Of a stretch of 64,000 bases of DNA, positions 15,081 through 22,985 are shown one piece after another. Source of the stretch: Leisingera caerulea DSM 24564 (GTDB taxonomy: Bacteria; Pseudomonadota; Alphaproteobacteria; Rhodobacterales; Rhodobacteraceae); assembly GCF_000473325.1 (NCBI RefSeq), contig NZ_KI421513.1, positions 487,217-551,216 on the forward strand, read 5' to 3'. Under the pieces are notes generated by a model. It did no database searches. It saw only the letters and a program-made list of their open reading frames with translations, and was not told the DNA's origin. Position numbers and translations under genes: made by a program. Numbering within the stretch: position 1 is the stretch's first letter; each line of letters opens with the position of its first letter.

Positions 15081-17213
15081 TTACATCGAAAAGCTGCCGT
15101 AAGGGATGAAGCGGACCGGATCGCCGGGTTTGATGTCTGCGGCGCCATCGCCGAGTTCCACCAGCCCTTCGGCCCAGCTCAGCCCGCTGATACGACCGGA
15201 ACCTTCGGACTTGAACACTTCCGCCTTGCCGTCCCGCATCCGCGCCCGCAGGTATTCGCGGCGGCCCGGTTTCTTGCGCTTCTCAAAGGCGGCGGGGACC
15301 TCGAATGCCTGCGGCGCCTGCCAGCCTGCGCCTGCCATCAGACCCATGGCGGGGCGGGCAAAGATCAGCGTGCAGACAAGTGCCGCCACCGGATTGCCCG
15401 GCAGTCCGAAGACCGGCGTGCCCTGCCACATACCCAGCGCCAGCGGGCGGCCCGGCTTCAGCGCAATGCGCCATTCCTGCATGGCACCTGCTTCACGCAG
15501 CAGCGCCGACATGTGATCCTCGTCCCCGGCAGAGGCGCCGCCCGAGGTCAGGATCACATCCGTTTGCGCCGCAGCGCCATCAAGATGCGCGCGCAGCGCG
15601 GCACGGTCGTCTGCAGCTCTACCAAGATCCACCGGCACAAAACCCAGCTGCCGGATCAGCGCCAGCAGCATAGGCCGGTTGGCATCGAAAATCTGCCCCT
15701 TGCCTGCGGCCTCCCCGGGTTCGACCAGTTCATCGCCAGTGGAGAGCACGCCCACCCGCAGCGGCAGCCGCACTGTAAGCTCCGCCAGCCCGGTGGCCGA
15801 GGCCAGCGCCAGATCGGCAGGCGTGATAACCCGGCCTGCGGGCAGGATAACTTCGCCTGCGGAAACGTCCTCGCCTGCCTTGCGGGTGTTCGCGCCCTGT
15901 TTCAGCGGGCCGTTGAAGGCAATCCGGGTCCCGTCGGTGTTGACGTCTTCCTCCAGGATCACCGTATCGACGCCGTCGGGCAGCGCGGCGCCGGTCAGCA
16001 CCCGGATGGCACTGCCGGGTGGCACCGCACCGGCATAGGGAACACCGGCTGCGGCACGACCGTCCACCAGAGGCAGCACATGCGGCCCCTCTGCCCGGCC
16101 ACCTGCAAACCCATAGCCATCCACCGCCGTGTTCGGCAGCGGCGGGTTAGAGCGTTTGGCCACCGCATCCTCTGCCAGCACCCGGCCCAGAGCATCCGCC
16201 AGCGGGACCGTCTCAATCCCGGTGACCGGTCCCAGTCTGTCCCTAAGCAAGGCCAGCGCGTCATCCACCGGAGTCCAGTCGACACCCGCAGGCAAGGCAA
16301 AACAGTCGTTGCTGAGCGGCGGCGGTGCCAGCCCGCCCGGCTCATCCAGGGCCAGCGCGTTCAAGCGGTCATCGTGTCCCGTGCCCAAAATCCAAGCCTC
16401 CTCTTGCGCTTCCTCAGGCACTGCGGCCAGCATTTCTGACAGCTCCTCCGCGGGCAGGCGGCTGAGCGCTTGCGACAACAGCCGCATCTGCACCCGGTCG
16501 CGGATTTCTTCCGGGCCGGCAAGAGCCATGGCGGCCTTTACCGCGGATTCGATCAATCCTGGCCAAACTTCTGCAAACACAATTTGCGCAGCAGCAACCT
16601 TATCGAACGGCCAGACCGCTGCCTCGTGCCGGCGCCGCAGCCGTTGCAGAACCGGCAGCCCCATCAGGACCTGGCTGCCAACGGTCGGATTGAAGAACAG
16701 CTGGAAACAGGAGGAGGCCGCCTTGGCCGCCAGATCCGCACTGCGCCGTTCCGCCACGTCCTCATAGTTTATCCCGGCCTTGCGGTAAGGAATGTCCGGC
16801 CAACGCGTCTGATCCGGCTTGCCCCAGAACGGGCCGGCGCCGGCAAACAGCCGGTTCATTTCCGAGGCCACCTCAAACCGGTTGTTGCTGCCGTCATCAG
16901 AGTCTTCAATACGCTCTTCCAGCCACTGCCACAGGGCAAATGGATCGTCCGACCCGGTGACCCGGCGCGCAAATCCGCGCGGATAGCCAAATGGAAAGTC
17001 GAACACCGCCAGCACCCGCCGCCCCGCGGCTTGCTCTTGCTCCAGAAAGCTGCTGATCCAGGCCTCCGCCTCCTGCCGGCTGCGGCAGTAAATTTGCACT
17101 TCCGCGGTGCCGCCGCGCGCCACGCCCAGCCAGATTGCGTCCTTGCTTGGCCGCTGGGGCTTGCGCTTGGCGGCGGACCAGTCGACGGCCAGAACGGTGT
17201 CAAAGGGGGTCAC
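15081..17213 (-). CDS. moeA: Fusion: DUF429-like N-terminal domain + molybdopterin molybdenumtransferase MoeA
   Basis: This 710-residue two-domain protein is much longer than MoeA (about 400). Residues about 303-710 are MoeA, which inserts molybdate into adenylated molybdopterin: NTAVDGYGF (361-369), LSTGDELVEPG, GQIFDANRPM, SGGASAGDEDHM and FGLPGNPVAALV. Residues 1-300 resemble the predicted RNase-H-like DUF429 superfamily: VLAVDWSAAK (Asp11), AVFDFPFGYPRG (Asp72) and HDDRLNALAL (Asp281/282) are placed like acidic active-site residues. The start is a GTG overlapping the mobB stop (GTGA). There is no frameshift at the junction, so the fusion is real in this sequence. What the extra domain does is unknown. 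Confidence 0.9.
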   Translation of the reverse strand: MTPFDTVLAVDWSAAKRKPQRPSKDAIWLGVARGGTAEVQIYCRSRQEAEAWISSFLEQEQAAGRRVLAVFDFPFGYPRGFARRVTGSDDPFALWQWLEERIEDSDDGSNNRFEVASEMNRLFAGAGPFWGKPDQTRWPDIPYRKAGINYEDVAERRSADLAAKAASSCFQLFFNPTVGSQVLMGLPVLQRLRRRHEAAVWPFDKVAAAQIVFAEVWPGLIESAVKAAMALAGPEEIRDRVQMRLLSQALSRLPAEELSEMLAAVPEEAQEEAWILGTGHDDRLNALALDEPGGLAPPPLSNDCFALPAGVDWTPVDDALALLRDRLGPVTGIETVPLADALGRVLAEDAVAKRSNPPLPNTAVDGYGFAGGRAEGPHVLPLVDGRAAAGVPYAGAVPPGSAIRVLTGAALPDGVDTVILEEDVNTDGTRIAFNGPLKQGANTRKAGEDVSAGEVILPAGRVITPADLALASATGLAELTVRLPLRVGVLSTGDELVEPGEAAGKGQIFDANRPMLLALIRQLGFVPVDLGRAADDRAALRAHLDGAAAQTDVILTSGGASAGDEDHMSALLREAGAMQEWRIALKPGRPLALGMWQGTPVFGLPGNPVAALVCTLIFARPAMGLMAGAGWQAPQAFEVPAAFEKRKKPGRREYLRARMRDGKAEVFKSEGSGRISGLSWAEGLVELGDGAADIKPGDPVRFIPYGSFSM

Positions 17214-17701
17214 AGGTCCAGTTCCGCCTGGATGAAATCCGCAATCGCCGCTGTGCCGTCCAGATCGAACACCGGGCGGTCCAGCTCCAGCGCGGTGTCG
17301 CTGGCAACGGCCCGGATGCTGGGATCCTGCGGAGCGATCAGATCCGTGCCTGCTGCCTGCCGGTACGCTTCGATCTTGGGGTGGGGATCGCGCTTGTAGC
17401 CTTCCACCAGCACCAGATCCACGGGATTGAGGCGGGCCAGAAGGTCTGCCAGCGGCGGCTCAGCCGCGCCGCGCAGTTCCTGCATAATTGCCACGCGGCC
17501 TGCAGAAGCCAGCACCACCTCGGACGCGCCGGCCTGGCGGTGGCGAAAGCTGTCGGTGCCGGGCTGGTCCACGTCCGTTGCGTGGTGGGCGTGTTTGATG
17601 GTTGAGACAGTGAAGCCGCGGGCACAGAACTCCGCCACCAACCGCTCCATCAGCCCGGTCTTGCCGTTGTTCTTCCAGCCGGTGACGCCATAGATCTTCA
17701 T
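17210..17701 (-). CDS. mobB: Molybdopterin-guanine dinucleotide biosynthesis protein B
   Basis: This is a 163-residue P-loop GTPase-type adaptor that assists MobA in making the bis-MGD cofactor. Walker A is GWKNNGKT (residues 8-15); KHAHHATDVDQPGTDSFRHR and LVLVEGYKRDPHPKIEAYR are family signatures. It overlaps mobA by 4 bases upstream (ATGA) and the moeA fusion by 4 downstream (GTGA). The three genes therefore form one tightly coupled unit. Confidence 0.95.
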   Translation of the reverse strand: MKIYGVTGWKNNGKTGLMERLVAEFCARGFTVSTIKHAHHATDVDQPGTDSFRHRQAGASEVVLASAGRVAIMQELRGAAEPPLADLLARLNPVDLVLVEGYKRDPHPKIEAYRQAAGTDLIAPQDPSIRAVASDTALELDRPVFDLDGTAAIADFIQAELDL

Positions 17702-18339
17702 TTCAAGAGCGCCTCGGCCTTGGCCAGATCCTCAGGCGTGTTGATGTTAAAGAAGGGATCAAAAGGATCAGCCTCAAACAGCGCCTCGCGGCCATTATGC
17801 TGGTCGGTCCAGAGCACCACTTTGCGCAAGCCACCCTGCAGTGCGGCGCGCAGGTCTTCGCGCAGAGCGACGGGCCAAAGGCCGAAGGCCGGGTGCCGGT
17901 TCACTTTGCTCCGCCCGCCGGATTTCAGCGCTTCATCGCCGGTGCGCGGAGTGGTGGCGAGGACCAGCGGCTGATCCATGCCTTCGGCTGCTGCGGTCAG
18001 CCGGGCCACTAGGTCCTGCGGAAAGAAGGGCGTGTCGGCGGCGGCGGTGACGATGGTATCCGCGCCCTGCTCTGCCGCCCAATCAAGGCCTGCCAGTACG
18101 CCTGCCAGCGGACCAGCAAAGCCTTCAATCGAGTCGGCAATGACCGGCAGGCCCAGATCAGCGAACCGGTCAGGGTCGCCATTGGCGTTGAGCGCCAGGC
18201 CCGCAACCTGCGGTGCCAGCCGGTCAATCACGCGGGAGAGGAGGCTCTGGCCGCCGACCTCAAGCCGCCCCTTGTCGCCGCCGCCCATCCGGGTCGCAAG
18301 GCCGCCTGCGAGGATTACGCCGAGAGGAGCGCTAGACAT
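17698..18339 (-). CDS. mobA: Molybdenum cofactor guanylyltransferase
   Basis: This 213-residue nucleotidyltransferase attaches GMP to molybdopterin. The signature GVILAGGLATRMGGGDKG is at residues 7-24, and TAAADTPFFP carries the metal-binding Asp. The ATG at 18339 has GGAGGG 5 bases upstream; an upstream in-frame extension is Arg-rich and not family-like. mobB starts inside its stop codon. fdhD lies upstream on the same strand, which fits a need for bis-MGD in a formate dehydrogenase or another DMSO-reductase-family enzyme encoded elsewhere. Confidence 0.95.
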   Translation of the reverse strand: MSSAPLGVILAGGLATRMGGGDKGRLEVGGQSLLSRVIDRLAPQVAGLALNANGDPDRFADLGLPVIADSIEGFAGPLAGVLAGLDWAAEQGADTIVTAAADTPFFPQDLVARLTAAAEGMDQPLVLATTPRTGDEALKSGGRSKVNRHPAFGLWPVALREDLRAALQGGLRKVVLWTDQHNGREALFEADPFDPFFNINTPEDLAKAEALLK

Positions 18340-18383
18340 GATATCCCTCCAAATCCTTCTGTTCCGCCCGGCAGCACGCCGGG

Positions 18384-18415
18384 AAGCGCCCGTCCGCCCC
18401 CATGGGCGGGCGCTT
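18384..18415. other. Stem-loop between fdhD and mobA
   Basis: AAGCGCCCG (18384-18392) pairs perfectly with CGGGCGCTT (18407-18415), with further inner CCGCCC/GGG pairing. A T-run is absent. It may reduce read-through from fdhD into mobA or protect a 3' end. Confidence 0.5.
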
Positions 18416-18465
18416 CGCTTCCGCCCGCGGACGGGCACCGCCCTTAGCGTTCAATACTCCAGCCA

Positions 18466-19344
18466 TTATCCAGCACTCTTCCGCCGGTGCTTCTTGTCTT
18501 CCGCCGGCGCGTCCTTGGGATCCATGTCGCGCACCAGCCGTTCCTCGCCCGAGAGGCAGATGAACCGCTGGCCGCGCATCCGGCCGATCAGGGTAAGGCC
18601 GACCTCGCGCGCAATCTCCACGCCCCAAGCGGTGAAGCCTGAACGGGACGCCAGCACCGGGATGCCCATCATCGCGGTTTTGATCACCATCTCGGAGGTC
18701 AGCCGCCCGGTGGTATAGAGGATCTTGTCTGCGGCCCCGGCCTGCTCTGACAGCATCCAGCCGGCGATCTTGTCCACCGCGTTGTGGCGGCCCACGTCCT
18801 CCATGTAGACTAGCGGGCGGTCCTGATGGCAAAGCACGGTGCCGTGGATGGCGCCGGCCTCCAAGTACAGCGAGGGCGTGCGGTTGATCTTGTGGGCCAG
18901 CGCATAGAGCCAGGAGGTGCGGACCTCGGCCTCGGGCAGGCGCACGTCCTCCAGTCCCTCCATCATGTCGCCAAAAACGGTGCCGACCGCGCAGCCGGAG
19001 GTGCGGGTCTTCTTCTTCAGCTTTTCCTCGTGACTGGTTTCCACCGCGGTGCGCACCACCACGGTTTCCAGATCCTCGTCATAATCGACACGGGTGACTT
19101 CATCCTCGTCACGCAGCATCCGCTGATTGCGCAAAAAGCCAAGCGCCAGGTATTCCGGGTAGTCGCCGATGGTCATCGCGGTGACAATTTCCTGCGAATT
19201 CAGGAAGATGGTCAGCGGGCGCTCCTCCACCACAGCAATCTCGCTGGCCTCGCCATTCTGGTCGACACCGGTGACCGCGCGTGTCAGCCGCGGGTCGGAG
19301 ACACCGGGGGCGATCAGATATTCTGCCGTGATATCCATACTCAC
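18466..19344 (-). CDS. fdhD: Formate dehydrogenase accessory sulfurtransferase FdhD
   Basis: This 292-residue protein transfers sulfur from IscS to the molybdenum centre of formate dehydrogenase. Family motifs are present: ERPLTIFLNSQEIVTAMTIG, EYLALGFL, the active-site loop RTSGCAVG, VYMEDVGRHNAVDKI, YTTGRLTSEM and RSGFTAWGV. The E. coli protein has a CxxC pair here; this one has a single Cys in the loop. A GTG at 19344 lies 7 bases after GAAGGAAA and is the preferred start, with an ATG two codons later as alternative. azlC is divergent, 58 bases away. No formate dehydrogenase gene is in the window. Confidence 0.92.
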   Translation of the reverse strand: MSMDITAEYLIAPGVSDPRLTRAVTGVDQNGEASEIAVVEERPLTIFLNSQEIVTAMTIGDYPEYLALGFLRNQRMLRDEDEVTRVDYDEDLETVVVRTAVETSHEEKLKKKTRTSGCAVGTVFGDMMEGLEDVRLPEAEVRTSWLYALAHKINRTPSLYLEAGAIHGTVLCHQDRPLVYMEDVGRHNAVDKIAGWMLSEQAGAADKILYTTGRLTSEMVIKTAMMGIPVLASRSGFTAWGVEIAREVGLTLIGRMRGQRFICLSGEERLVRDMDPKDAPAEDKKHRRKSAG

Positions 19345-19402
19345 CAATTGCTTTCCTTCTGCGTCCGGCTTAGGCCGGTTCAACGCAATCTAGGACGCGC
19401 AG

Positions 19403-20131
19403 ATGGCAATCACCACCACCAAATCGGCCTTCTGGAAGGGGTTTCGCGACAGCGCGCCCTTTCTCTTCATGGCCTCGCCCTTCGGCTTTCTGTTCGGGGT
19501 GCTGGCGGCAGAGGCCGGGCTGATCGTTCCGGAGGCCTTTGCGTTTTCGCTGACGGTCTTTGCTGGCGCCGCCCAATTCACCGCGCTGCAGCTGATGCAG
19601 GAGAATGCGCCGCTGATCATCATCCTGATCTCGGCGCTGGCGGTGAACCTGCGGATGGCGATGTATTCAGCTTCGCTGACGCCGTACCTGGGCGGCGCAC
19701 CGATGTGGCAGCGGGCGATAGCGGCCTATTTCATCGTCGATCAATCCTATGCGCTGTCGATCGTGCAGTTCGAGACCGAACCGGACATGCCTCTGCCGCA
19801 GCGGGTGGCGTACTTCTTTGGCACCAATGCGATCATCACCCCGGCCTGGGTGATCGCCACCGCGCTTGGCGCGCTGGTCGGCACCCGCATTCCCGAGAGC
19901 TGGGGCGTGGATTTCGTGCTGCCGCTGGCGTTTCTGGCGATGATCGGGCCGATGCTGCGTACGCCTGCGCATGTGGCGGCCTGTTTCGTGGCTGTGGCCA
20001 CCTCGCTGCCGGCGGCTGCCCTGCCTTATAACCTGGGTCTGATCGTGGCCGGCATTGCGGGCATGGTGGCAGGCGCCCAGGCAGAGTTGTGGCTGGCGCG
20101 GAAGAACGCCAAGACGGAGGGCGCGAAATGA
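19403..20131 (+). CDS. azlC: AzlC-family branched-chain amino acid exporter subunit
   Basis: This 242-residue membrane protein has about seven hydrophobic segments. The family core is FGFLFGVLAAEAGL, FAGAAQFTALQLM and ALAVNLRMAMYSASLTPYL. AzlC acts with AzlD to export branched-chain amino acids and analogues such as azaleucine. AGGA lies 7 bases before the ATG. The stop overlaps the azlD start (ATGA). Confidence 0.93.
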   Translation: MAITTTKSAFWKGFRDSAPFLFMASPFGFLFGVLAAEAGLIVPEAFAFSLTVFAGAAQFTALQLMQENAPLIIILISALAVNLRMAMYSASLTPYLGGAPMWQRAIAAYFIVDQSYALSIVQFETEPDMPLPQRVAYFFGTNAIITPAWVIATALGALVGTRIPESWGVDFVLPLAFLAMIGPMLRTPAHVAACFVAVATSLPAAALPYNLGLIVAGIAGMVAGAQAELWLARKNAKTEGAK

Positions 20132-20457
20132 GCAGTATTCCGGCACCGCTTTTGTGGGTAGTGATCATCGGACTGGCGCTTGGCAGCTACGCCTTGCGGT
20201 TTGCCTTTATCGGCTTCATGGGCGGGCGCGCGATCCCGGAGTGGCTGATGCGGCATCTGCGCTATACGGCGGTCGCGGTCATTCCGGCGCTGGTGGCGCC
20301 GCTGGTGGTCTGGCCGGCCCCGTCCGGGGGAGAACCCAGCCTGATGCATTTTGCCGCCGCGGCCGCGACCTTTGCCGCGGGCTACCTGACCAGAAACGTG
20401 CTGATTGGCCTGGGCACCGGCGGGCTGTCGCTGCTGCTGTTGTATCTTGCCGCCTAG
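20128..20457 (+). CDS. azlD: AzlD-family small membrane subunit
   Basis: This 109-residue protein has about four hydrophobic helices; GSYALRFAFIGFMGGRAIPE and YTAVAVIPALVAPLV are the AzlD pattern. It starts inside the azlC stop codon (ATGA), as expected for the two-component exporter. No other gene follows on this strand; the lipoprotein gene converges with a 22-base gap. Confidence 0.92.
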   Translation: MSSIPAPLLWVVIIGLALGSYALRFAFIGFMGGRAIPEWLMRHLRYTAVAVIPALVAPLVVWPAPSGGEPSLMHFAAAAATFAAGYLTRNVLIGLGTGGLSLLLLYLAA

Positions 20458-20479
20458 CGCTGCGCGCCAGGGAAAGCGA

Positions 20480-21100
20480 TCACTCTGAAGCGGCGCTGAG
20501 CGCGGCGTCGCTTTTGGCGAGGCCCGCCTGCAAATCGCCACTGTCGTTTTCGTAATAGCGCTCTGTCACCACACCCGGCAGCTGGCCGAACTGCTCTGCC
20601 AGTTTTTCCGGGTAGAAGGTGCGGTCCAGGCTTTCGAACCCCGGGACCTGCTGCAGGATGCCAATGGTCGCCTGAGCACAGAAAGCACCCGGCACCCGGC
20701 CGTTGCTTTTAGCAAGCTGGTAGGCTTTCTGCGCCTGTTGCGGAGTGACCTCGATACGCTGAACAACGACGTGATAGGTGCTGCGGGCGTGGGCGCCGCG
20801 GTATGCCTTCTCCACAGCGGGTGTGATGCCGTGGATGACATCGTCCCGCTCCGGCACCACGGAGGCATAAAACGAGCCTGCGGGATCAAAAATCACCCGC
20901 TCGGACGCATTGATCATCAGCGACGTGTGGCCGCCCCGCCCGGTGCGGTTGTTGATCATCGTGTACAGGGTCAGCGCAGGCGGTCCGGGGTGGCGGTAGG
21001 CCACCCGGGCCAGGGTTTCAGCATCCGCGTTGGGCTGCTGCGGCGCAGCGCAACCCGCAAGCGCGGCCAGGACCGCGCCAAGGCAGAGCAGATTGCGCAT
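20480..21100 (-). CDS. Outer-membrane-type lipoprotein, possible papain-fold domain
   Basis: This 206-residue protein has a lipoprotein signal (MRNLLCLGAVLAALAGC; lipid Cys17). The mature part has GGHTSLMINASERVIFDPAG, and later GAFCAQATIGILQQVPGF. A His in a GHTSL strand followed much later by a Cys at the start of a helix is the order seen in circularly permuted NlpC/P60-like (papain-fold) proteins. That assignment is only a pattern match, and a hydrolase function is not proven. The ATG at 21100 is used. It is followed upstream by the oxidase subunit IV gene on the same strand, 23 bases away. Confidence 0.75.
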   Translation of the reverse strand: MRNLLCLGAVLAALAGCAAPQQPNADAETLARVAYRHPGPPALTLYTMINNRTGRGGHTSLMINASERVIFDPAGSFYASVVPERDDVIHGITPAVEKAYRGAHARSTYHVVVQRIEVTPQQAQKAYQLAKSNGRVPGAFCAQATIGILQQVPGFESLDRTFYPEKLAEQFGQLPGVVTERYYENDSGDLQAGLAKSDAALSAASE

Positions 21101-21123
21101 CAAGGAAATCCCCGTTCAGAAAA

Positions 21124-21258
21124 TCAGGACGCGAAAATCGCCAGGAAAATGGCAAAGATGACCAGCGCGATGCTGAAGCGGGTCACAAAGGTCAGGAAGC
21201 CGGAATAGGTCTTTTCCTGAACGGTGGTGTCCATGGTGCCGTGCTGATGTTCAGCCAT
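21124..21258 (-). CDS. aa3-type cytochrome c oxidase subunit IV (44 residues)
   Basis: This small complete gene encodes MAEHQHGTMDTTVQEKTYSG followed by a single transmembrane helix (FLTFVTRFSIALVIFAIFLA) and a short tail. A charged N-terminus containing E-KTYxGF, followed by one helix, matches the bacterial aa3-type subunit IV family (PF07835), a single-helix subunit of the inner-membrane cytochrome c oxidase in Paracoccus and Rhodobacter. AGGG lies upstream of the ATG at a longish distance. Main oxidase subunits are not in this window, so it is encoded away from them. Confidence 0.9.
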   Translation of the reverse strand: MAEHQHGTMDTTVQEKTYSGFLTFVTRFSIALVIFAIFLAIFAS

Positions 21259-21441
21259 GTGAGTTTTCCCTCAATTCACGTGCATTTTTCCGGTGATTAC
21301 TGGATTTGCGCCGCTCTGTCACCACGTCAATCGGGCGCATCTGACAGAAATGAGGCGCGAAAGCTGCTGCCGCAGCGGCAATCCGGGCCGCTGCTGCGCT
21401 GCGTCCTGGTCCGGCGCCGAATCGGCCCCGGGGCGCGGGCC

Positions 21442-21894
21442 TCAATCCTGCTGCAGGTCGGACGCCAGGCGGAAGCCGATCCGGTTGGCGGGCGCCTCCT
21501 GGCGCGCCTTGGGCACCGCGCGCAGCATCACGTTCAGCTGGCTGACATGCTGCACCAGCTGGGTTCTGGAGCCGCTGCCCTCGCTGCCGTAGAAGGTGAT
21601 GATGTCGGGATCGAAATAGCCCATGCCCTCGATCCGCAGCACCCCGGCATTGCCGCCGGCGAAGCCCATCGCCACCTCGTGTTCGGCATCCAGCTGTTTC
21701 TCGAAGTTCTGGATATACAGGATCAGGCGCTCATAGGCCCAGCGCGCCGGGCTTTTGGCGGCGTCCGGTTTCTGCAGCTTTTCCGGCACCTCGGTCAGCC
21801 CGGCACAGGCATCCGGGTCAGAGTGGACCTCATGCACGCACGGCAGCACCGCGGCTTCCGCAGCTTCGGCGCTGGTTGAAATCTCGTCGGTCAT
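21442..21894 (-). CDS. DUF6173-like conserved protein
   Basis: This is a 150-residue soluble protein. The C-terminal half is strongly patterned: RWAYERLILYIQNFEKQLDA, GVLRIEGMGYFDPDIITFYG and RTQLVQHVSQLNVMLRAVPK. I associate this with DUF6173, a family of unknown function in Rhodobacterales; the family number is from memory. AAGGGGGA lies just before the ATG. It is the last gene of a minus-strand run with the metallo-beta-lactamase (23-base gap) and the acyl-CoA dehydrogenase. Confidence 0.75.
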   Translation of the reverse strand: MTDEISTSAEAAEAAVLPCVHEVHSDPDACAGLTEVPEKLQKPDAAKSPARWAYERLILYIQNFEKQLDAEHEVAMGFAGGNAGVLRIEGMGYFDPDIITFYGSEGSGSRTQLVQHVSQLNVMLRAVPKARQEAPANRIGFRLASDLQQD

Positions 21895-21917
21895 GGTTCC
21901 CCCTTGTCCGGGGTGCG

Positions 21918-22985
21918 TCACCCCTTGCGCTGATAGAGCCAGGCGCCGTCTTCGCGCTCCCAGCGCGTCACCTGGCCGGTGTGGTACAGATGATTTACAT
22001 GGGCCACTGCCTCGACCAGTGCAAGCCCGTACTCGCCTTCGCCGATTGTGCGCTTGAACAGGGGGGCAAAGCAATCGGCGGCGGTGCGCGGCTCTGACAA
22101 GTGGTCCATCAGCCGGTCCAGCGCGCCGTGGTGATTGCCGATCAGCTGCTGCATCCGGAGCGGCAGGCGGGTGAACGGCAGCTTGTGGCCGCCCAAGGCC
22201 AGGTGATCCGGGCGCGCCAGCTTCGACAGCCGCTCGCAGGCCTCCAGCCACTCCCCCAGCGGATCGGCCATCGGCTCTGTCGCGTAGACGCCGATATTGG
22301 GGCTGATGGTCGACAGGATCTGATCGCCGGTGATCACCAGGTTGTCATCGCGGCTCCAGAAGGTTGCGTGCTCCGGCGCGTGGCCGTTGCCGGTGTGCAC
22401 GTCCCAGTCGCGCCCGCCCATGCGGATCACGTCACCCTGCTTGATCCGGGTGAAGCCCAGCGGCATCGGATGCACTGTGTCGGCAAAGTTGAAGGGCCGG
22501 TCATTGACCCGCTTTTCATAAATCTCCTGCGCCATGCCCGCGCTGCGGTAATAGGCCAGGGTTTCTTCCGGCCAGACCTCCTGCACGTCCAGCGTCAGCA
22601 TCCGGGCAAACAGCCAAGCGGTGCGGGTGGTGACCAGCTCAGCGCCGTGCTGGCTCTGGAACCAGCCGGCCAGGCCGATGTGATCGGGGTGGTGGTGGGT
22701 GCCCACAACGCGCCGCACCGGCTTGCCCTGCAAGGGGCCTGCCATCAGGCTGTCCCAGATCGCCCGGCTTTTGCGGGTGTTGAAGCCGGTGTCGATCACC
22801 GTCCAGCCGTCGCCGTCATCCAGCGCGTAGATGTTGACGTGGTCCAGCTTCATTGGCAGCGGCTGGCGCATCCACAAGACGCCGTCGGCCACCTCGATCG
22901 CTTCGCCCTGCGCAGGCGGCTCCTGCCACGGGGTGCGGGGCGAAACGTCGGGAATATCGGTCACGGCTTCAGCCTGCCAGCTCAT
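21918..22985 (-). CDS. Metallo-beta-lactamase-fold hydrolase
   Basis: This is a 355-residue protein with the metal-binding motif THHHPDHIG (HxHxDH), a downstream GHAPEH (third metal His) and GDQIL (bridging Asp region). A C-terminal helical extension (GHHKLPF-like region to the end) is typical of LACTB2-like members with a winged-helix tail. The family includes glyoxalase II, acyl-CoA thioesterase-like and RNA enzymes. The start overlaps the acyl-CoA dehydrogenase stop by 17 bases. That coupling suggests a job connected with acyl-CoA or thioester turnover, by inference only. Confidence 0.88.
   Translation of the reverse strand: MSWQAEAVTDIPDVSPRTPWQEPPAQGEAIEVADGVLWMRQPLPMKLDHVNIYALDDGDGWTVIDTGFNTRKSRAIWDSLMAGPLQGKPVRRVVGTHHHPDHIGLAGWFQSQHGAELVTTRTAWLFARMLTLDVQEVWPEETLAYYRSAGMAQEIYEKRVNDRPFNFADTVHPMPLGFTRIKQGDVIRMGGRDWDVHTGNGHAPEHATFWSRDDNLVITGDQILSTISPNIGVYATEPMADPLGEWLEACERLSKLARPDHLALGGHKLPFTRLPLRMQQLIGNHHGALDRLMDHLSEPRTAADCFAPLFKRTIGEGEYGLALVEAVAHVNHLYHTGQVTRWEREDGAWLYQRKG

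Noticed and set aside
18466..19344. FdhD single-Cys loop as sign of inactivation
   Set aside because: FdhD proteins with only one Cys in this loop occur in other bacteria, to my knowledge, and all other motifs are intact.
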